DNA of 64,000 bases from contig JAVSML010018866.1 in the NCBI GenBank assembly GCA_038503035.1, positions 1 through 64,000 of the forward strand, written 5' to 3'. Positions 10,641-44,200 of this stretch are shown piece by piece; the first letter of the stretch is position 1, and every line of letters begins with the position of its first letter. Made by a program: the position numbers and the translations under genes. Source of the DNA: Crocodylus rhombifer (Eukaryota; Chordata; Crocodylia; Crocodylidae). The notes beneath the pieces were generated by a model. It had not been told where the DNA came from. It ran no database searches and saw only the letters and a list, made by a program, of their open reading frames with translations.

Positions 10641-12680
10641 ATCTTGAAGACAGATACAGCCACAACATTTGAGACAGCAGACAACATTAAATTATGAACA
10701 ACTGCAATGAAGAGCTGTCTTTTCTCAGCTTGTTTTTTTAATTTACATTCATTTCAAAGCAATTTTTTTTTAAAAGTCACAGTTTTCTAAAGTGTCAATT
10801 CATCATTAAGGTGTCATTCATTTAAGATAATTTGTTCACACTTATAGGAAGGAGAAGATCCCACCACTTATACCTGTGCTATCTAGCCCAAAATAATTGA
10901 ACTGATGCTTCTTTCTTTGCCAGCAGGGCATTGCTTTTCCCTGACTGGTTTAGGGGGAAAAAGAAGGCAGAGATGGTACCAAGTGTTATCTATGCTTCTC
11001 CAGCTGTCCTTTGATAAAGCATGGTCCCCCACTAGGGAGAATGACTGTATAAGAGCACTAGTTGTGTGTGTGTTCAGGCAAATCTATCAATCCCAGTGAC
11101 AATGCTCTCTCTGCTTTGGATTCTTGTTCACACTGCACAGCCAATCCAACCCTGGGACAGGAAGATGGACTTACCTGGCTTGAACAGCAAGAGAGAATGA
11201 AACATTGCAACCAATAGTGCAAAACATGGCACCTCAGAGGAGGATCTCATTGCAAGGACAGTGAGAACAGGCCAGTGATTGCAGGCAACAGATGAAATAT
11301 TGTCCCAATGAAACAGAAATGTCCAATTCCAAGGCTGTTCAGCTGACAAGTGGCACCAAAACAAAAGACCACCATCTGGAAGATGTCAGCCTCTCAAATC
11401 GCCATAAGCCATAAAGATAATTTGAAATGACATAAATGGGGTAGAGATATGGGCTAATGCTAGTAGCAGAGTGCATCCTACTACCCAATAATTATGCCCT
11501 GGAATCACACAAGGGTTTATTCCTTTTACTCATTCAAATAGCTAGGTGCAGATGCTGGTATTAATGCTATAACTAAAAGTGCAAGCTTTGCAGGTGCTAA
11601 GGGATGCTGCATTTGGCTTCACTGATCAGTAGAATTTGATTCTAACATTGACAGGTTAAGAACAAAAAAAGCTAAAGTTACTTGGTAATGCTTAAGTACA
11701 CATTCTCTCCTCTTAAAGAGCTTCTCAGCCTTTTATCAATGAGCCTTTGGAAGGAGAAATCAGTTGTTCCTTCATATCAGCATACCCCCAACAGCTGTTG
11801 ATTACTGTGCCAGGTTTTACATGGTGAATGGCAAGGAGATAAGCCTACCCACTATGGATGTAAATATCATTTGAAAAAACAGCCATTTAAACTCTTCTAA
11901 TTATATCAGTTAAACAATAACACATACTTATGGGTTGAGTTGAGGGTCAAATCGTATCAGCACAGTATGACTCTCAACTCCACCCTAGCAAACACAAGCC
12001 ATGCTTAAAAAAATATGTTAATTGTTAAACGTTAACTATAATGCATTAACAGTATAAAATACAATTATAGCATAACCATTTAACCGTTTAACCTTTCACA
12101 TCTCTAGTACCCATCAGGAAAAGGGTTAGGGAAGATTCCCTATTATGTTTGCTTTGGGAGACACTAGGTTGGACTTGACAAAAAAGTTCCAATCCCAGGA
12201 ATACCAATTCAGCCTTTTGCTCCCAGAAGGTAGCAGTACAATTCTGTGCCCATTATGATATCTGAGTGGCTTTTGTTTTAATAGTATTAAAGGTTTCATT
12301 GTCACGACACTTGAAAGCAGGAACTGAAAAACCAAAGTTATGTTAAAATTATCCCCTTTTTTCTGCATACAGTAGGTTATGAGTATACCCCAGAAGTGCC
12401 TTGGTTGCCTTAAGTACATACTTTGGTATGATTTAAGTCTGGCCTGTCTGAGTAACAGAAGTTTTCTCAACTCAGCTATCTGGCTGCACAGTACAGCAAA
12501 CACCCAACCATTTTAGGGACTACCAGAGGGGGAAAAATGCTTAAGGGAGGCAAATCTTCTACCAAAGGCAGACCAAAATTCTCCTTTAGTCCATCTAGGC
12601 TTAGAAGTGGTCCCCAGACTGAGTTCACTTGCAGTTTAGTTGCAGGGGCAAGACATTGCACTGGGAGAAAAAAAGTGTCC
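10641..12680. other. Intergenic sequence, nothing recognised
   Basis: AT-rich DNA between the two gene tails. A TTTATT at 11516-11521 would be an AATAAA signal on the minus strand and could serve MAP3K14, but it lies about 2.7 kb from the stop codon. Confidence 0.4.
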
Positions 12681-12775
12681 TGTTCCTGGATCTGCCATGG
12701 ACTCAGTGCAATCTTGGGCAAGTCACATCACTAACCTGTACCTCTGTTCACCTATTGGTAGAAGGGGCTATTGCT
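12680..12775 (+). repeat. MIR-type SINE fragment
   Basis: It reads tctgccatggactcagtg, then tcttgggcaagtcacatcac, then cctgtacctctgttcacc. This follows the conserved MIR core (ctgtgtgaccttgggcaagt) and its continuation. Confidence 0.65.
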
Positions 12776-12808
12776 AGTCTCCCAAGCCTCCAACTTCAGC
12801 CACTAGAC

Positions 12809-13513
12809 CAGTGGCTCTCCGATGCATTAGGACTCAAGGCACCCCTTAGAAAATATCATCTCCTAGTCTTCACACACTTTTTGACTACAGAAAAATACAG
12901 CAATTCTTACACTGCAAAGAACTCAAAAAACCCACAGCAGGGCAGACTGTGAATTTCTAGTTGACATTTCTGGGTTTATCTTGTGAATCGTGTGTAGGCG
13001 TCTGCCCATTCAAGTGTTAATACTGTGCAGCACCCCCTGGTAACACTTAAAAGGATCTCAAGACACCCTGGTTTCAACTTAATGTACTAAACTAGAAGTA
13101 CTCTACGCTCAGCACCATGCCATCCAGCCCATGGGGCTCCCCCCAGGTCTGAAAATTTGGCAGCACCAGAACAGCTGGCATTGTTCTCCTGATGCTAAAT
13201 TTCTAGTCCCATGGGAAGCCCTGGGCCCTGCATGCTAGATTGGACATCCGATCACAGGACTGTGCAGAGGCAGCGCCATACCCCAGGGCCCAATTCCCAT
13301 ACATGTGGCTGGGTGGGGGTGGCACAGGCCACCAGGTCCTGATCCCAACATGCAGGGGTGACACAGGCCATAAGATCTTGATCCCAGTGCACAAAGGCCA
13401 GCCAAGCATGAGGCCCAATCTGGGCACATGGGGGCAAGTGGAGACAGCACAAGGCCTAATCCAGCCTTGCACCACTGAGTTGGCCTATGGGGCCAAAAGC
13501 TTGAGCACCACTG
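12809..13513. mobile_element. Non-autonomous hAT-type element with 8-bp target duplication
   Basis: The element starts cagtggctctcc and ends gagcaccactg, forming terminal inverted repeats. It is flanked by cactagac (12801-12808) and ctctagac (13514-13521), 7 of 8 identical, the expected 8-bp hAT target-site duplication. The interior shares the motif (t)cagaaatttggcag with the element at 59794-60207. There is no transposase. Confidence 0.82.
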
Positions 13514-14188
13514 CTCTAGACCATTATGCATTTTCCCAACATCCGCTGCTTATAATAATGAAAAGGCAAAATAATGCTAGATGTTAGCATGTGGATCAGA
13601 GGCAATGAAGCAGAAGTTATTGAGATCAGAAGAGGAAAGCTCTTTTGGGAAGGGACACAAACTGTGTTACTCATGTCAAAACAGCCTTGAAAGAATCTGC
13701 TGCAAAGGGTTTGACAATTCTACTTTTGCACCAGCCCAGCCAGCTACAGCTTCCAAGATTCCCCCTGCTCTAGGCCTCAGGCAGCAAGGAGGTTATCCAA
13801 CACTGGATAGCACCTTTAATCACCACATACATGACCACAGCTTTCTTCCTCCAGGAAGTTCTTGAACCACTGACGTTTTCCTGGAAAACACAATCCTATT
13901 CCTCTGAAAATCACAGTCAGGAACTTCTGTGTTCCCAATCTCAATTATAAACATACTTAAAGAAAAAGTGATTCCCTGGCTCTGGAGATCACACTATAAG
14001 TACAGCATGTGCCTAGAGACAGGATGTGGACAGATAGCAAGAAGCCAAGGCATTACAGCAACAAGCAATAACACTCCCATCCTATTTCATTAGAAAACAT
14101 AAATCTTGACACTTGGTGAATTAACAGAGGCAGTTGTGGGTTTCTGCTGTTCCATACTTTGAGGTAACAAATTCCAAAGCCAGAAGCC
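13514..14188 (-). other. MAP3K14: Likely MAP3K14 3' UTR
   Basis: This lies downstream of the MAP3K14 stop codon (minus strand). The only nearby polyadenylation-like signal is ATTAAA on the minus strand (TTTAAT at 13815-13820). No other feature is seen. Confidence 0.5.
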
Positions 14189-35714
<21,526 letters not shown>

Positions 35715-35827
35715 TTCACAGGTTCACAAAGTCACTGAGGAAGAACAAGAAAAAACAGCTTAGTTATAACATGTCACCCAAGGATCTTAAAACTACATCA
35801 ATATCCACTTGAAAAAAGAGACCGCTT

Positions 35828-35905
35828 ACAGATTCAGAGGTTGTGTGACTTATCCCAAGTCATAGAGCAAATCAGAACCCAACCTGGAAACTGGGAGTAG
35901 TACCC
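35828..35905 (+). repeat. MIR-type SINE fragment
   Basis: It reads cagaggttgtgtgacttatc, then ccaagtcatagagcaaat, then cagaacccaacctgg. This follows the MIR core order gaggttaagtgacttgcc / caaggtcacacagc / agaaccc. Confidence 0.65.
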
Positions 35906-38552
35906 TGGAAGCATGGCTCTCAAGACTCCCACTGATACCACCAAGTGGATATGTATAAAGAATGCTATTCTAGCTACTAAAAATGAGAGAGAGAGAAGTT
36001 TATTTTCCTTTCATATTCACCTGACCTAAATACAAAAAGTATTTAGAGGTAATTTAGGGGTCCCATCCTCATCTCCTCTGTTTGCTGAATACTGACATCA
36101 AGTAGATCAGTTCATCTAAAAACCCAGCTGTCCCCTTGTAAAACCTCCACATTTGAAGTGGTCAAGAAATATTTCTGGCTGTTCTCTCCCCTGTGCAACC
36201 TACTGTTTCAATGATCTTTCCACTGTTTTTGCAGTCCAAAAGGATTACTTAAATAAATATTTTCTATCCACTCCTTATCCTTAATATAGCATTTCCTCAT
36301 TCCAATCCATCCATTCATGAGAGAGGTCTTAAAGCAAATGCTTTTCATTAACCAGGCTGTGAAAATTCAGATGCTTCCAATAAGCCTAGACAGATGATGA
36401 AACAAAGTGTAAGGCAGGGAAAGGGGATGTTTGACTGGAAACCAATTAAAATTAGAATCAGAAAACTATTACACAAAAGCACACCTTTGAATCTTATCAA
36501 CCTATTCTATACATATTTTCTTTGCACTTGGACAGCTGCCCAAAGCAAAAGACCTTAATCCAAACAGGCTCCTGGCAACTACAAGCTAATCACAACAGAA
36601 ATTGAAAATGGGCACAGAAGGTGGGCAGCACCTCTCTGGATCAGTGCCTAAAGGGCCACCTTAGGGGAAAAAAAAAAAAGTAGGGAAGCAAACTGGTAGC
36701 CAACTGCAAATATCTGTGAGTTGTTTGTAAATGAGTCACCTTAAAGCCTGGCAAGTATACAAGAGAAATCAACAATGACCACATTCAGAGGCTAATAAAA
36801 CACAGAACAGCTGCTGTGAGATAGAAAAGTGCTGGTGACAGTATCCTGCTGATTAGTTTAACCCTCTGCCTCTTTGCTACAGAAATTATGCCAGATCTAA
36901 GTCTTGTAAAACTCTCTCTTGCAGAAGCAGAGCCAGGCTGCAAAATGACTAACTCAAGCCACTAGTGACCTAGCTGACAAGTTCAGAGCTATTTTTATAC
37001 TCTCCCTCGATTTGCACTCAAATTCTGCACCTCTTCCTTGTCTGCCTGTCCCTCACTCCCAAGACCTAGACAAGCAAAAGTATGTTTCCATGTCTGTTAA
37101 ACATAGCAGGGGAGGGGGAAGAGAAGGGAAGAACTATAACCTTACTCTCTCCCTTGAAATGGAAAAGGATCCAATGAAGGGATACGCTAAGATTCAAGTC
37201 ATCAAAAGCACAACATTTTGGCTATAAATTAAAGAGAAAAAAATCCTACTTATGACTACAGAAATGTTAATCAGCTGGTGATAACAAGGTCCTTTTTAAA
37301 CCACCCAGCAATAGTCTTTGTAGAATCAGTTTAAATTCATAATTCAAGTCTAATGCTTATCAGTAGTAAGAGATGCAAATTTGGTCCAGGTTACATGTTG
37401 TCACAGAATATGCTAATTTCAGTTTCCAATTAAAAACAAAACCCCCCACAGTATTCTAAAGGCACCTGTGATAGATATCCACCATGAACACACAAATGCT
37501 TAAAACAAGCAAGGCAGAAATTCGCAAGCAAGAGAAACTGGCCATTAGGTTTGAAAATACAGGATCAAACCAGAGCATGACAGACTCTCCCCCCTTCTCA
37601 AGCAAGAATAGTGAGCTCCATGCACAGTGGGAAGGGATAATCCTGAGAAGTGCCAAGTGTCAATAACTCCCACTGATTTGGTTGTAGGCCCTTGTACAGG
37701 TCAGTGCAATAAGACCTCATCTTCATACAGCAATCACCTACTCCAGATAACTGAAGTAGGTGATTGCTTCTGGTGGCTACTTAGATTGGAAGTTTTGGGG
37801 GCCAGGGACTTTTAAGTGCTTTACTAAACAAAGACTTAAAGCTAGGTAAGGGGGAGGCAAATATGTGCTTCTGTTCAGCCTGCCCTGCAAAGACCAAACC
37901 TTCCCTACCCAACTGCCTCTCTGGGAGGATTCAATCAGTATTTTCTGGGACAGCCCATATTTTGCAATAGTACTCGCACTAGTAAATTTTATTTTACAAA
38001 ACATCATGTTATGTGAAGAGTACTTCGGAAGATTTTACAATGCTTGTTCTGTAGCTTGAAGGGCTGTGATCTAGACTAGCAAGCCAAAGGGTATGAGTTC
38101 AAACCTGGGGGTGGATCACAAAATCAAACACAGCAGCCCTTGCATGCTCCAAACCTTGTGAGATTTAAGGGGAAAAGTGCAAAGTCCTGCACTTAAATGA
38201 GAACAATCCCATGCACTAGTACTGGCTGGGCAGCAGCTCTGCAGAAAAGGACCTGGGGGGTTACAGGTTAATAAGCTGAATATGAGCCAACAGTAGGCCC
38301 TCATTGTGAAGAAAGCTAGCTGCATTAGTAACAGTGTGACCAGCAGATGGAAGGAAGTAGTTATTGCCCTCTCTTCTGCACTAGTGAGGCCACATCTGGA
38401 GTACTGTGTCCAGTTTTGGGCCCCCAATACAGAATAATGTGCACAAATTGGAAGGAATCCAGCAGAGAGCAATGAAAATAGTCTGAGACTATAACTTAGG
38501 AGGGGAGGCTGAGGGAACTGGGCTTATTTAGTCTGCAGAACAGAAGACTGAG

Positions 38553-38980
38553 GGCATGTCCACAGAAACGTGCACATTTGTTTCCCCAGGGACAAGAAGC
38601 AGTGGCACACCTTGTGCCGCTGCTAGTTGTCCCCAGGGGGCAAGTTACCCCTGGTGGGGTACAGGAGGTGTGTCCAGCACTGGGCTGGCCCCAGCCACCT
38701 TACTTGGGATTCTGGGGGCCTGCTGGGGCTGCAGCAGCAGCGATCCTGCCACTTGGAGCCTGGCAGACAGCCAGACTCCAGCTCTGAACAGTAGGCACTG
38801 TCCTTGTGTGGGCTGTTCCACTTTTGTGTGTGTGTGGGGGGGGGGGGGGGGGGGGGGGGGGAGGTTTTTTTTTTTAAACCCCGGGAAACCCGGGGATAAA
38901 AAAAAAAAAAAAAAAACCACGCAAATGCACCTGCAACACCACATACTGCACACTCATACGTGCTCATCTGGACACAGCAT
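38553..38980. mobile_element. MITE-like element nested in CR1
   Basis: The ends are gtccacagaaacgtgcac against an inverted right end (gcacgt ... tggac on the other strand). It contains a run of 26 G and a T/A-rich hairpin. Related end motifs (catgtctacacgtgca) occur near 47.4 kb and 59.7 kb. Confidence 0.55.
38836..38861 (+). repeat. Poly-G run (26 G)
   Basis: Twenty-six uninterrupted G after a short TG repeat. Such runs are error-prone in sequencing. It is followed at 38865-38918 by a hairpin with T-rich and A-rich arms around accccggg / cccgggg. Confidence 0.9.
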
Positions 38981-39174
38981 GAGAAGCTATTTAATAGCAG
39001 CCTTCAGCTGCCTGAGAGGATGGAGCTAAACTGTTCGTAGTGGTCACAGATGACAAAACAGGGAGCAATGGTCTTAAGTTGTAAAGGAAGTTTAGGATAG
39101 ACATTAGGAAAAACTCTCACTAGGAAGAGAATAAAGCACTAAAACAGGTTACCCAGACAGGTTGAGAAATCTCC

Positions 39175-39184
39175 NNNNNNNNNN
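39175..39184. other. Assembly gap (10 N)
   Basis: Ten N mark an unresolved junction in the assembly at the 3' side of the split CR1. The true distance is unknown. Confidence 0.99.
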
Positions 39185-41215
39185 TCTTCTGAACAATGTA
39201 TTTCACACAGGTCTTGCAGCTGCTTTATACATTTAAAGTCTTAGTAATATCTTCTAACTAAGAAAAAAAAAAGTTTCGCAACTGCAGGAGGGGGTCGAGA
39301 ATTCCATCACCGTAGCAACAGGGAATGATAGATTCTTCCTTCTAGACTAGGTCTAAACCCCAAGTCTTTTGGGGACCTTGAATTGCCAGCTTCACCAGTG
39401 GAAGCTAAAAGCTAGTAAGGCTCAGGTGTCTGCAGGGTTAGACAACATCATAGTAAAAAAGGGTCTGAGCTTGTCTGAAACCTTCTACCAACCACCAGGA
39501 GAATAACACTTGGTCACAACTGCATTAAAGTTCTCTCTGGAAGCTGTAGATAAGGCCTTGAAGTGTTGAGAAATTTGTACAAAGCTAAGAGACACTGATT
39601 TCCTTATATAAAAACAGCCCTCTCAATATCCAATTAGTTCTTAAGGTTTCACCTTCCTTCTTTGAACCGAGTGACCCATTTGTCTACCATCTTCCATTTA
39701 GCTGGTACACACCCAGACTTCCTCCACTGCCCATGTTTCAAACAGAACCGAAATTAAAATGGTTCCGTTTTCTTCCTTGTTAGTTCAGGGCAGACCATGG
39801 GGCAGCATAGCTCTGGTTACCAACTACTGCAGAGCCAGCAAAGAAGAGCTTCAGTTTGTCTAAGCATGAATTAAAACATTTAGAAGACAGAACACATTCT
39901 CCTAAAAAGTATTAAAATCTTAGGAGTATCTACAAAACCTTATCTGATTCTAAACTGGATTTTCATGCATTGTCAAGTACTCCTGCACAAAGCATGCTTG
40001 ACAAAAGACTACTCATATTTTAAAAGGGTCACTATTAGTCTTCAGATCATTTTACTTACATTAATACCTGCAAGCATTAAAACCAAAAAGAATTTTCAAA
40101 GTCTGTTTTTTTTCCATTTTTATTACTTTCCTTCATTAGCTTTGTTATTGTGAAGTGTAACTGGCTTAGTCTTTTTCCGTTCTCATGTACTACTGCTATA
40201 TTGTAAGGTTTTGGTTCCACATGTTCAAGGAAATATTTGATTAGATTTAAAAAAAAAAATATTCCACTAACACTTAAAAGTCCTTGCACATATCTTTAGA
40301 CAGACACCGAACTCTTCTTTCACCACATGATTTCCATAACAGTATTCTTTTCCTAGTATTGAACTGGACGTGACATTGAGACTATTTTTGCATTTACCTG
40401 AATCCATTTAAATTAACTGTGTAATGTCTGTCACTCATCCTGAAAATAAATACTACAGAAGCTACAACCTTAACTGAAAACATCTTCAGTCTAGACACAT
40501 TTAGTTTTCTATACTGCCCCAGCAGACTTCAGGGCACATTAATAGATACAACAGCTTGATTCCATCCTCTCTCCCCCCGCCCCCACCCCAAGCACTTATA
40601 CAGGGAATCGACTCATAAATATCACTTCCCTAACTTAAAATAAAAGAGCATTTGAAGGATGCTGCCCAGTTAGGTTCTACATGAACCATGTAGCAGAACA
40701 GCTTTTTAACAATGCAGCGTTGTTTGGGTAGACAGGACACAACTATTGCCAAATATTACAAAATACTGTAAACTCCAAGGTCATCAGGCCATCTATCCTT
40801 ACACTAAAATATCAAGTAACATCAGCAGGACATCATTTAAATGGTTTTACTCAACTTTACACATAAGCTTCATTAAATATTCCCCCTTCAGTCTTGTGAA
40901 CCCAAACAGTATTGCAGTGAGATATGAGAACCAGAAAGTGAAACTGAACTGCTCAGTTTCACTGTTTAATCTTAGGAAATTACTATTAGTCAAATGCTAA
41001 CCATTTTAAATGATGTACCATCTACAAATTCAACTTTTAGATTCATCTAGTCACTTCCAGGTTATCCATTGTGTTACCAACATGCCAAAATACAAAAAGC
41101 AAGCAGCAGCCCAACAATCTTAAAACAAAAGGACTTGCCCTCTCACGAAGCTGCTGTACAGCTTGAATCCAATGCTCTTTCCCTTCAAAATGCCTAATAA
41201 TCTCAGTGTTTCAGG

Positions 41216-41396
41216 GGTGCTGGTTGTAGCCATATTGATCTAAGGATATAGGCAGACAAGGTTCTTTGGGTAAAGCTGATATCTTGTATTAGACCAGTTA
41301 AAATAGTTGGAAAAATTCTTCTTTTCAAGCTTTTAGGTACAAACACCCTTCTTCAGGCAGAGGGTAAAAGATTTACCCAAAGAACCTTGTCTGCCT
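41216..41396. mobile_element. Penelope terminal fragment with perfect 25-bp inverted repeat
   Basis: It resembles 2230-2400 (ggttgtagccatattgatct, tatcttgtattagaccag, caagcttttaggtac). The 25 bases at 41250-41274 (starting aggcagacaaggttcttt) are perfectly complementary to 41372-41396, so both ends carry the same terminal motif in inverted orientation. Confidence 0.75.
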
Positions 41397-42734
41397 AATA
41401 ATCTCAACAGACTTTGAATCATCTCCCACACGTTCTTAGAGATAGAGATTTTCATTCAGTTCCACACAAGTGCACACATACACTTAAAAAGACTCCTGAT
41501 ATACTATAAACATGATTTCAAGTTACCTATATTTCCGGTTACACAGTACATTATTTTTTTAGAATCTTTATTTTCCCCAAAAGAAACCTAACACTTAATA
41601 CAGTTAATAACTGATGACTCTTTCAAAACATATTCCTTGCAAAGTCATTACTTTTAGGCCAGTTAGATGGTGCTATGAACTTTTATAGCGCTTTAACGCT
41701 CAATACATTGAATCAGGATTTTAATTCCCATCTGCAGCGTCCAACTCATAAAAAGGACCCATAAAAAGCAATCTGAAAGTTATTTATGCATGCCAATTTC
41801 ATGATGCCATTTCTGATGTACACAGCAGGGTACATATGTACATATGTTTTCAGTTCAACTAATATGAAAAAACAGCAGACAGGAAGCATCTGAAAACACC
41901 CACTGCACTAACGTAACCAGTCAAGAAGTACTAGAACATTTTGTTAAAAATTGTTTCAAAGAAAAAGTGATATGGTTAGATAATGAGAACTGAGTAAAGA
42001 GACAGTTTAACTGAACTACAGATCTTATTCACTTGTATATTTTGATTAACTGATCCCAAGGTCTTAACTGCCTCATTCTCTCTCTCCCCACTAATGAATA
42101 ACTTTGTAAATCTGTGCCTAGCAACACCCAATCAAAACAGCAAAGTCTGCAACTTAATCTCTTATCTGGAGTGCTTCTTTAATGCACTCTGCCTTAGACA
42201 GAAAGCAGGCAGGAAATTAGTTATTTCAAAAACCAAAAAGGAAAGTTTGCTTACTAGCAGCAAAACAACATCTAAGCTAAAAACATCTCTTTTGATCTCC
42301 TCTGACAATTTCACCAGAACAGAGAAAAAGAAAAAGCACAGCTCAGCTGAAGTAAATTCAAGGCTCCATCATCTGGGCTGAAAATACATATTAGACAAAA
42401 CTTGCGGGGTCATTCAGAAGTACAAGAACACATTTCCATGAAATAAACATGACCTCAGTGATGGAATGTAAGGAATGGTCGCAGTCCAACACAGCACCTT
42501 AAGGAAACACCTGGTGTCACACACACACTCCTCCAAACTATTTAGAAACTTGTCACTCCCCAGAACACTGCCTGGACCAAGCAGTCATTTTCCTAGAGGT
42601 ATCCCTCAAAATGATGGGTGCTATATACTGCTGATAAAAGAATTTAACTTCCTTGCATTTGGTGCAGAAAGCAGAATTCCGCAGCGTTGGATGCAGTGAG
42701 CATCGCCTCAAGAAAGCTTGAGATTTTATGACTC

Positions 42735-43045
42735 TGTGCATGTATACACACTTGTGACCACGTCTCCACACACATGCATGCGCTGGTGACCACACACATC
42801 TACACGCACACATGACCACATGTATGCATGTGACTGGATACGCGTGTACACAAGTGCACACATGTAAAGCTGTGATTGTGTGTGTGCGTATATGCACACA
42901 CACAGACATGCAAGGCTGTTCATACATGCCAGCGCATGGTTGTGATTCTGTACGTCTGCATATGTGGGTGTATGAGTACATATACGCGGAAGGTTGTGTG
43001 TATATGTGCGTGTAGCATGGTGTGTGTACGACTGCGTGCAGCCCC
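42735..43045. repeat. TG/CA-rich low-complexity stretch
   Basis: Irregular alternation of gtgtgt, acacac and tgcatg words in both senses, next to the CpG island. It contains many alternating purine-pyrimidine runs. Confidence 0.7.
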
Positions 43046-43059
43046 CCACCCCACACGCT

Positions 43060-44200
43060 ACCGTCAGTGTGCAAGGTGCCGCTGTCCCCTGCCTCCCGCC
43101 GAACGCGGGGGCGGGCCGGCCGGCAGGTGCGGGCGCACAAGCGGCCCCCAGGGAAGAGCTGAGAGGCGCGGCGCGAGGCTCCCTCCTGCCGGGCCCGTGC
43201 CAGTGAGAGTGGCGCTGGCAGGAGCCTGTGTCCCCCACGCGGTGCGAAGCGCGGGTGCCCCCGGCCCCGCCCACAGCCCGCGGCGGAGCCACCGGATGCG
43301 CTCGGTGCGGAACTCTGCACCGCGTCTGCCCCCGGACCCAGGCGGGGAGATGGAGGTCGGACGTGAGGGGGACCGAAGCCCAGGCCCCAGCCACGGCCGC
43401 GGCCGCACCCACCTGCCGCTCCGCTCCAGCCCGCGCCGCTCCCCGCCCGCCGACACTCTGAGGCGCCCGGGCCGGCCGGGCAGCACACACCCCGCCCCCC
43501 ACCAGCCAATGGGCTCAAGTCTCAAGCCTCGGCAGCTGGGAGGCCCCGCTTCTGTGTCACCGCCCCTTCCAAGCCAGCGACCAATCAGCGTCTCTTTCCC
43601 GCCCAGCCGCTGTCGCAGCTGTCTGAAGACAGAACCACCGCCCACTCCAGAACCGCCCGCTCACCGCCCCTTCTCTTTCCGATGATTGGCCGAGAAGCAC
43701 CTATGTTTTCCCAGAAGTGGGCAGGGTCTTCTGCAAAAACTTTCCCCTCCCCCTTCCCCCGGAGCTGGGGAGGCGCTACCAAACGCTGTATTGCGCGTGC
43801 GCGGCGTGAGCGAGCTGCCTAGCGGTCCCGGCGCGTACGTTTGGGTGCTTCCTATCCCCATGTCTTGGAGCGGCGCATGCGTGGTGCGGGGCTGCCCGTT
43901 TCACGGCTGTTGAGTGTGAGCCCAGCCCTTTCCCGCCGCAGGTGCCCGGACTCGCCGGCCTCGAGTGCGTCTCGCAGCGGTAGCTGGACGCGCAGCCAAC
44001 GCCCGCGCAGTTCCTGCCTCGCTCCTGCCGCTGGGGACGTGGCCTCGGGTGCCCCGGAACCTGCCCTGCCCCCTGGGCCGTGCAGGCAGGGCATCCCCCG
44101 CTTCCCTGTCCTGCTCCCACCTCCTCAGCAAAGGTCACCAACACCCTACTGGGGCTCCCACAGTGGCTTTTCTCCTCAGCAAAGCCAAGGGAAGGCGAGT
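43060..44200. promoter_or_regulatory. MAP3K14: CpG island, probable MAP3K14 promoter
   Basis: A dense CG stretch in otherwise CpG-poor DNA. It contains CCAAT at 43506-43510 and 43581-43585, ATTGG at 43685-43689, several ccgccc/gggcgg boxes, and NRF-1-like motifs gcgcgtgcgc (43793-43802) and gcgcatgcg (43873-43881). There is no clear TATA box. It lies upstream of MAP3K14 on the minus strand. The paired orientation of motifs would allow divergent transcription. Confidence 0.75.
43413..43500 (-). other. MAP3K14: Candidate non-coding first exon of MAP3K14
   Basis: A strong donor (gcggcag|gtgggt on the minus strand, junction at 43412/43413) lies inside the island, downstream of the CCAAT boxes. 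The upper limit is a guess. An upstream non-coding exon is required because the start-codon exon has an acceptor before its ATG. Confidence 0.35.

Larger units (their letters stand above)
38165..39174 (+). mobile_element. CR1 ORF2 3' part, split by a nested insertion
   Basis: The CR1 C-terminal RT region ([20 protein letters not shown], then APNT) runs from about 38165 to 38552. It resumes at 38981 (ttaatagcagccttcagctg ... gagcaatggtcttaagttg ... ggatagacattaggaaaaac) and runs into the gap at 39175. A DNA-transposon-like insert lies between. Stops show it is old. Confidence 0.8.
35735..43412 (-). other. MAP3K14: MAP3K14 5' intron
   Basis: This lies between the start-codon exon and the probable first non-coding exon. 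It contains a MIR-like fragment (35828-35905), a split CR1 (38165-39174) with a nested element, a homopolymer tract and assembly gap, a Penelope end fragment (41216-41396) and a TG/CA-rich stretch near 42.74-43.04 kb. No other exon is recognised. Confidence 0.6.

Noticed and set aside
11516..11521. AATAAA on the minus strand as the MAP3K14 polyadenylation signal
   Set aside because: It is about 2.7 kb past the stop codon with no supporting downstream element visible. It is kept only as a possibility in the region note.
38058..38110. tRNA-like stretch with a B-box-like gagttcaaacc
   Set aside because: I could not fold a cloverleaf and no A box of good quality is seen. It may be a SINE head, but the evidence is too thin to list.
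42553..43685. Long open frames across the CpG island (up to 321 codons on the minus strand, 269 on the plus strand)
   Set aside because: They overlap each other in several frames, run into TG/CA low-complexity sequence and are Arg/Pro/Gly rich, as expected for GC-rich DNA without stops. No domain is recognisable.
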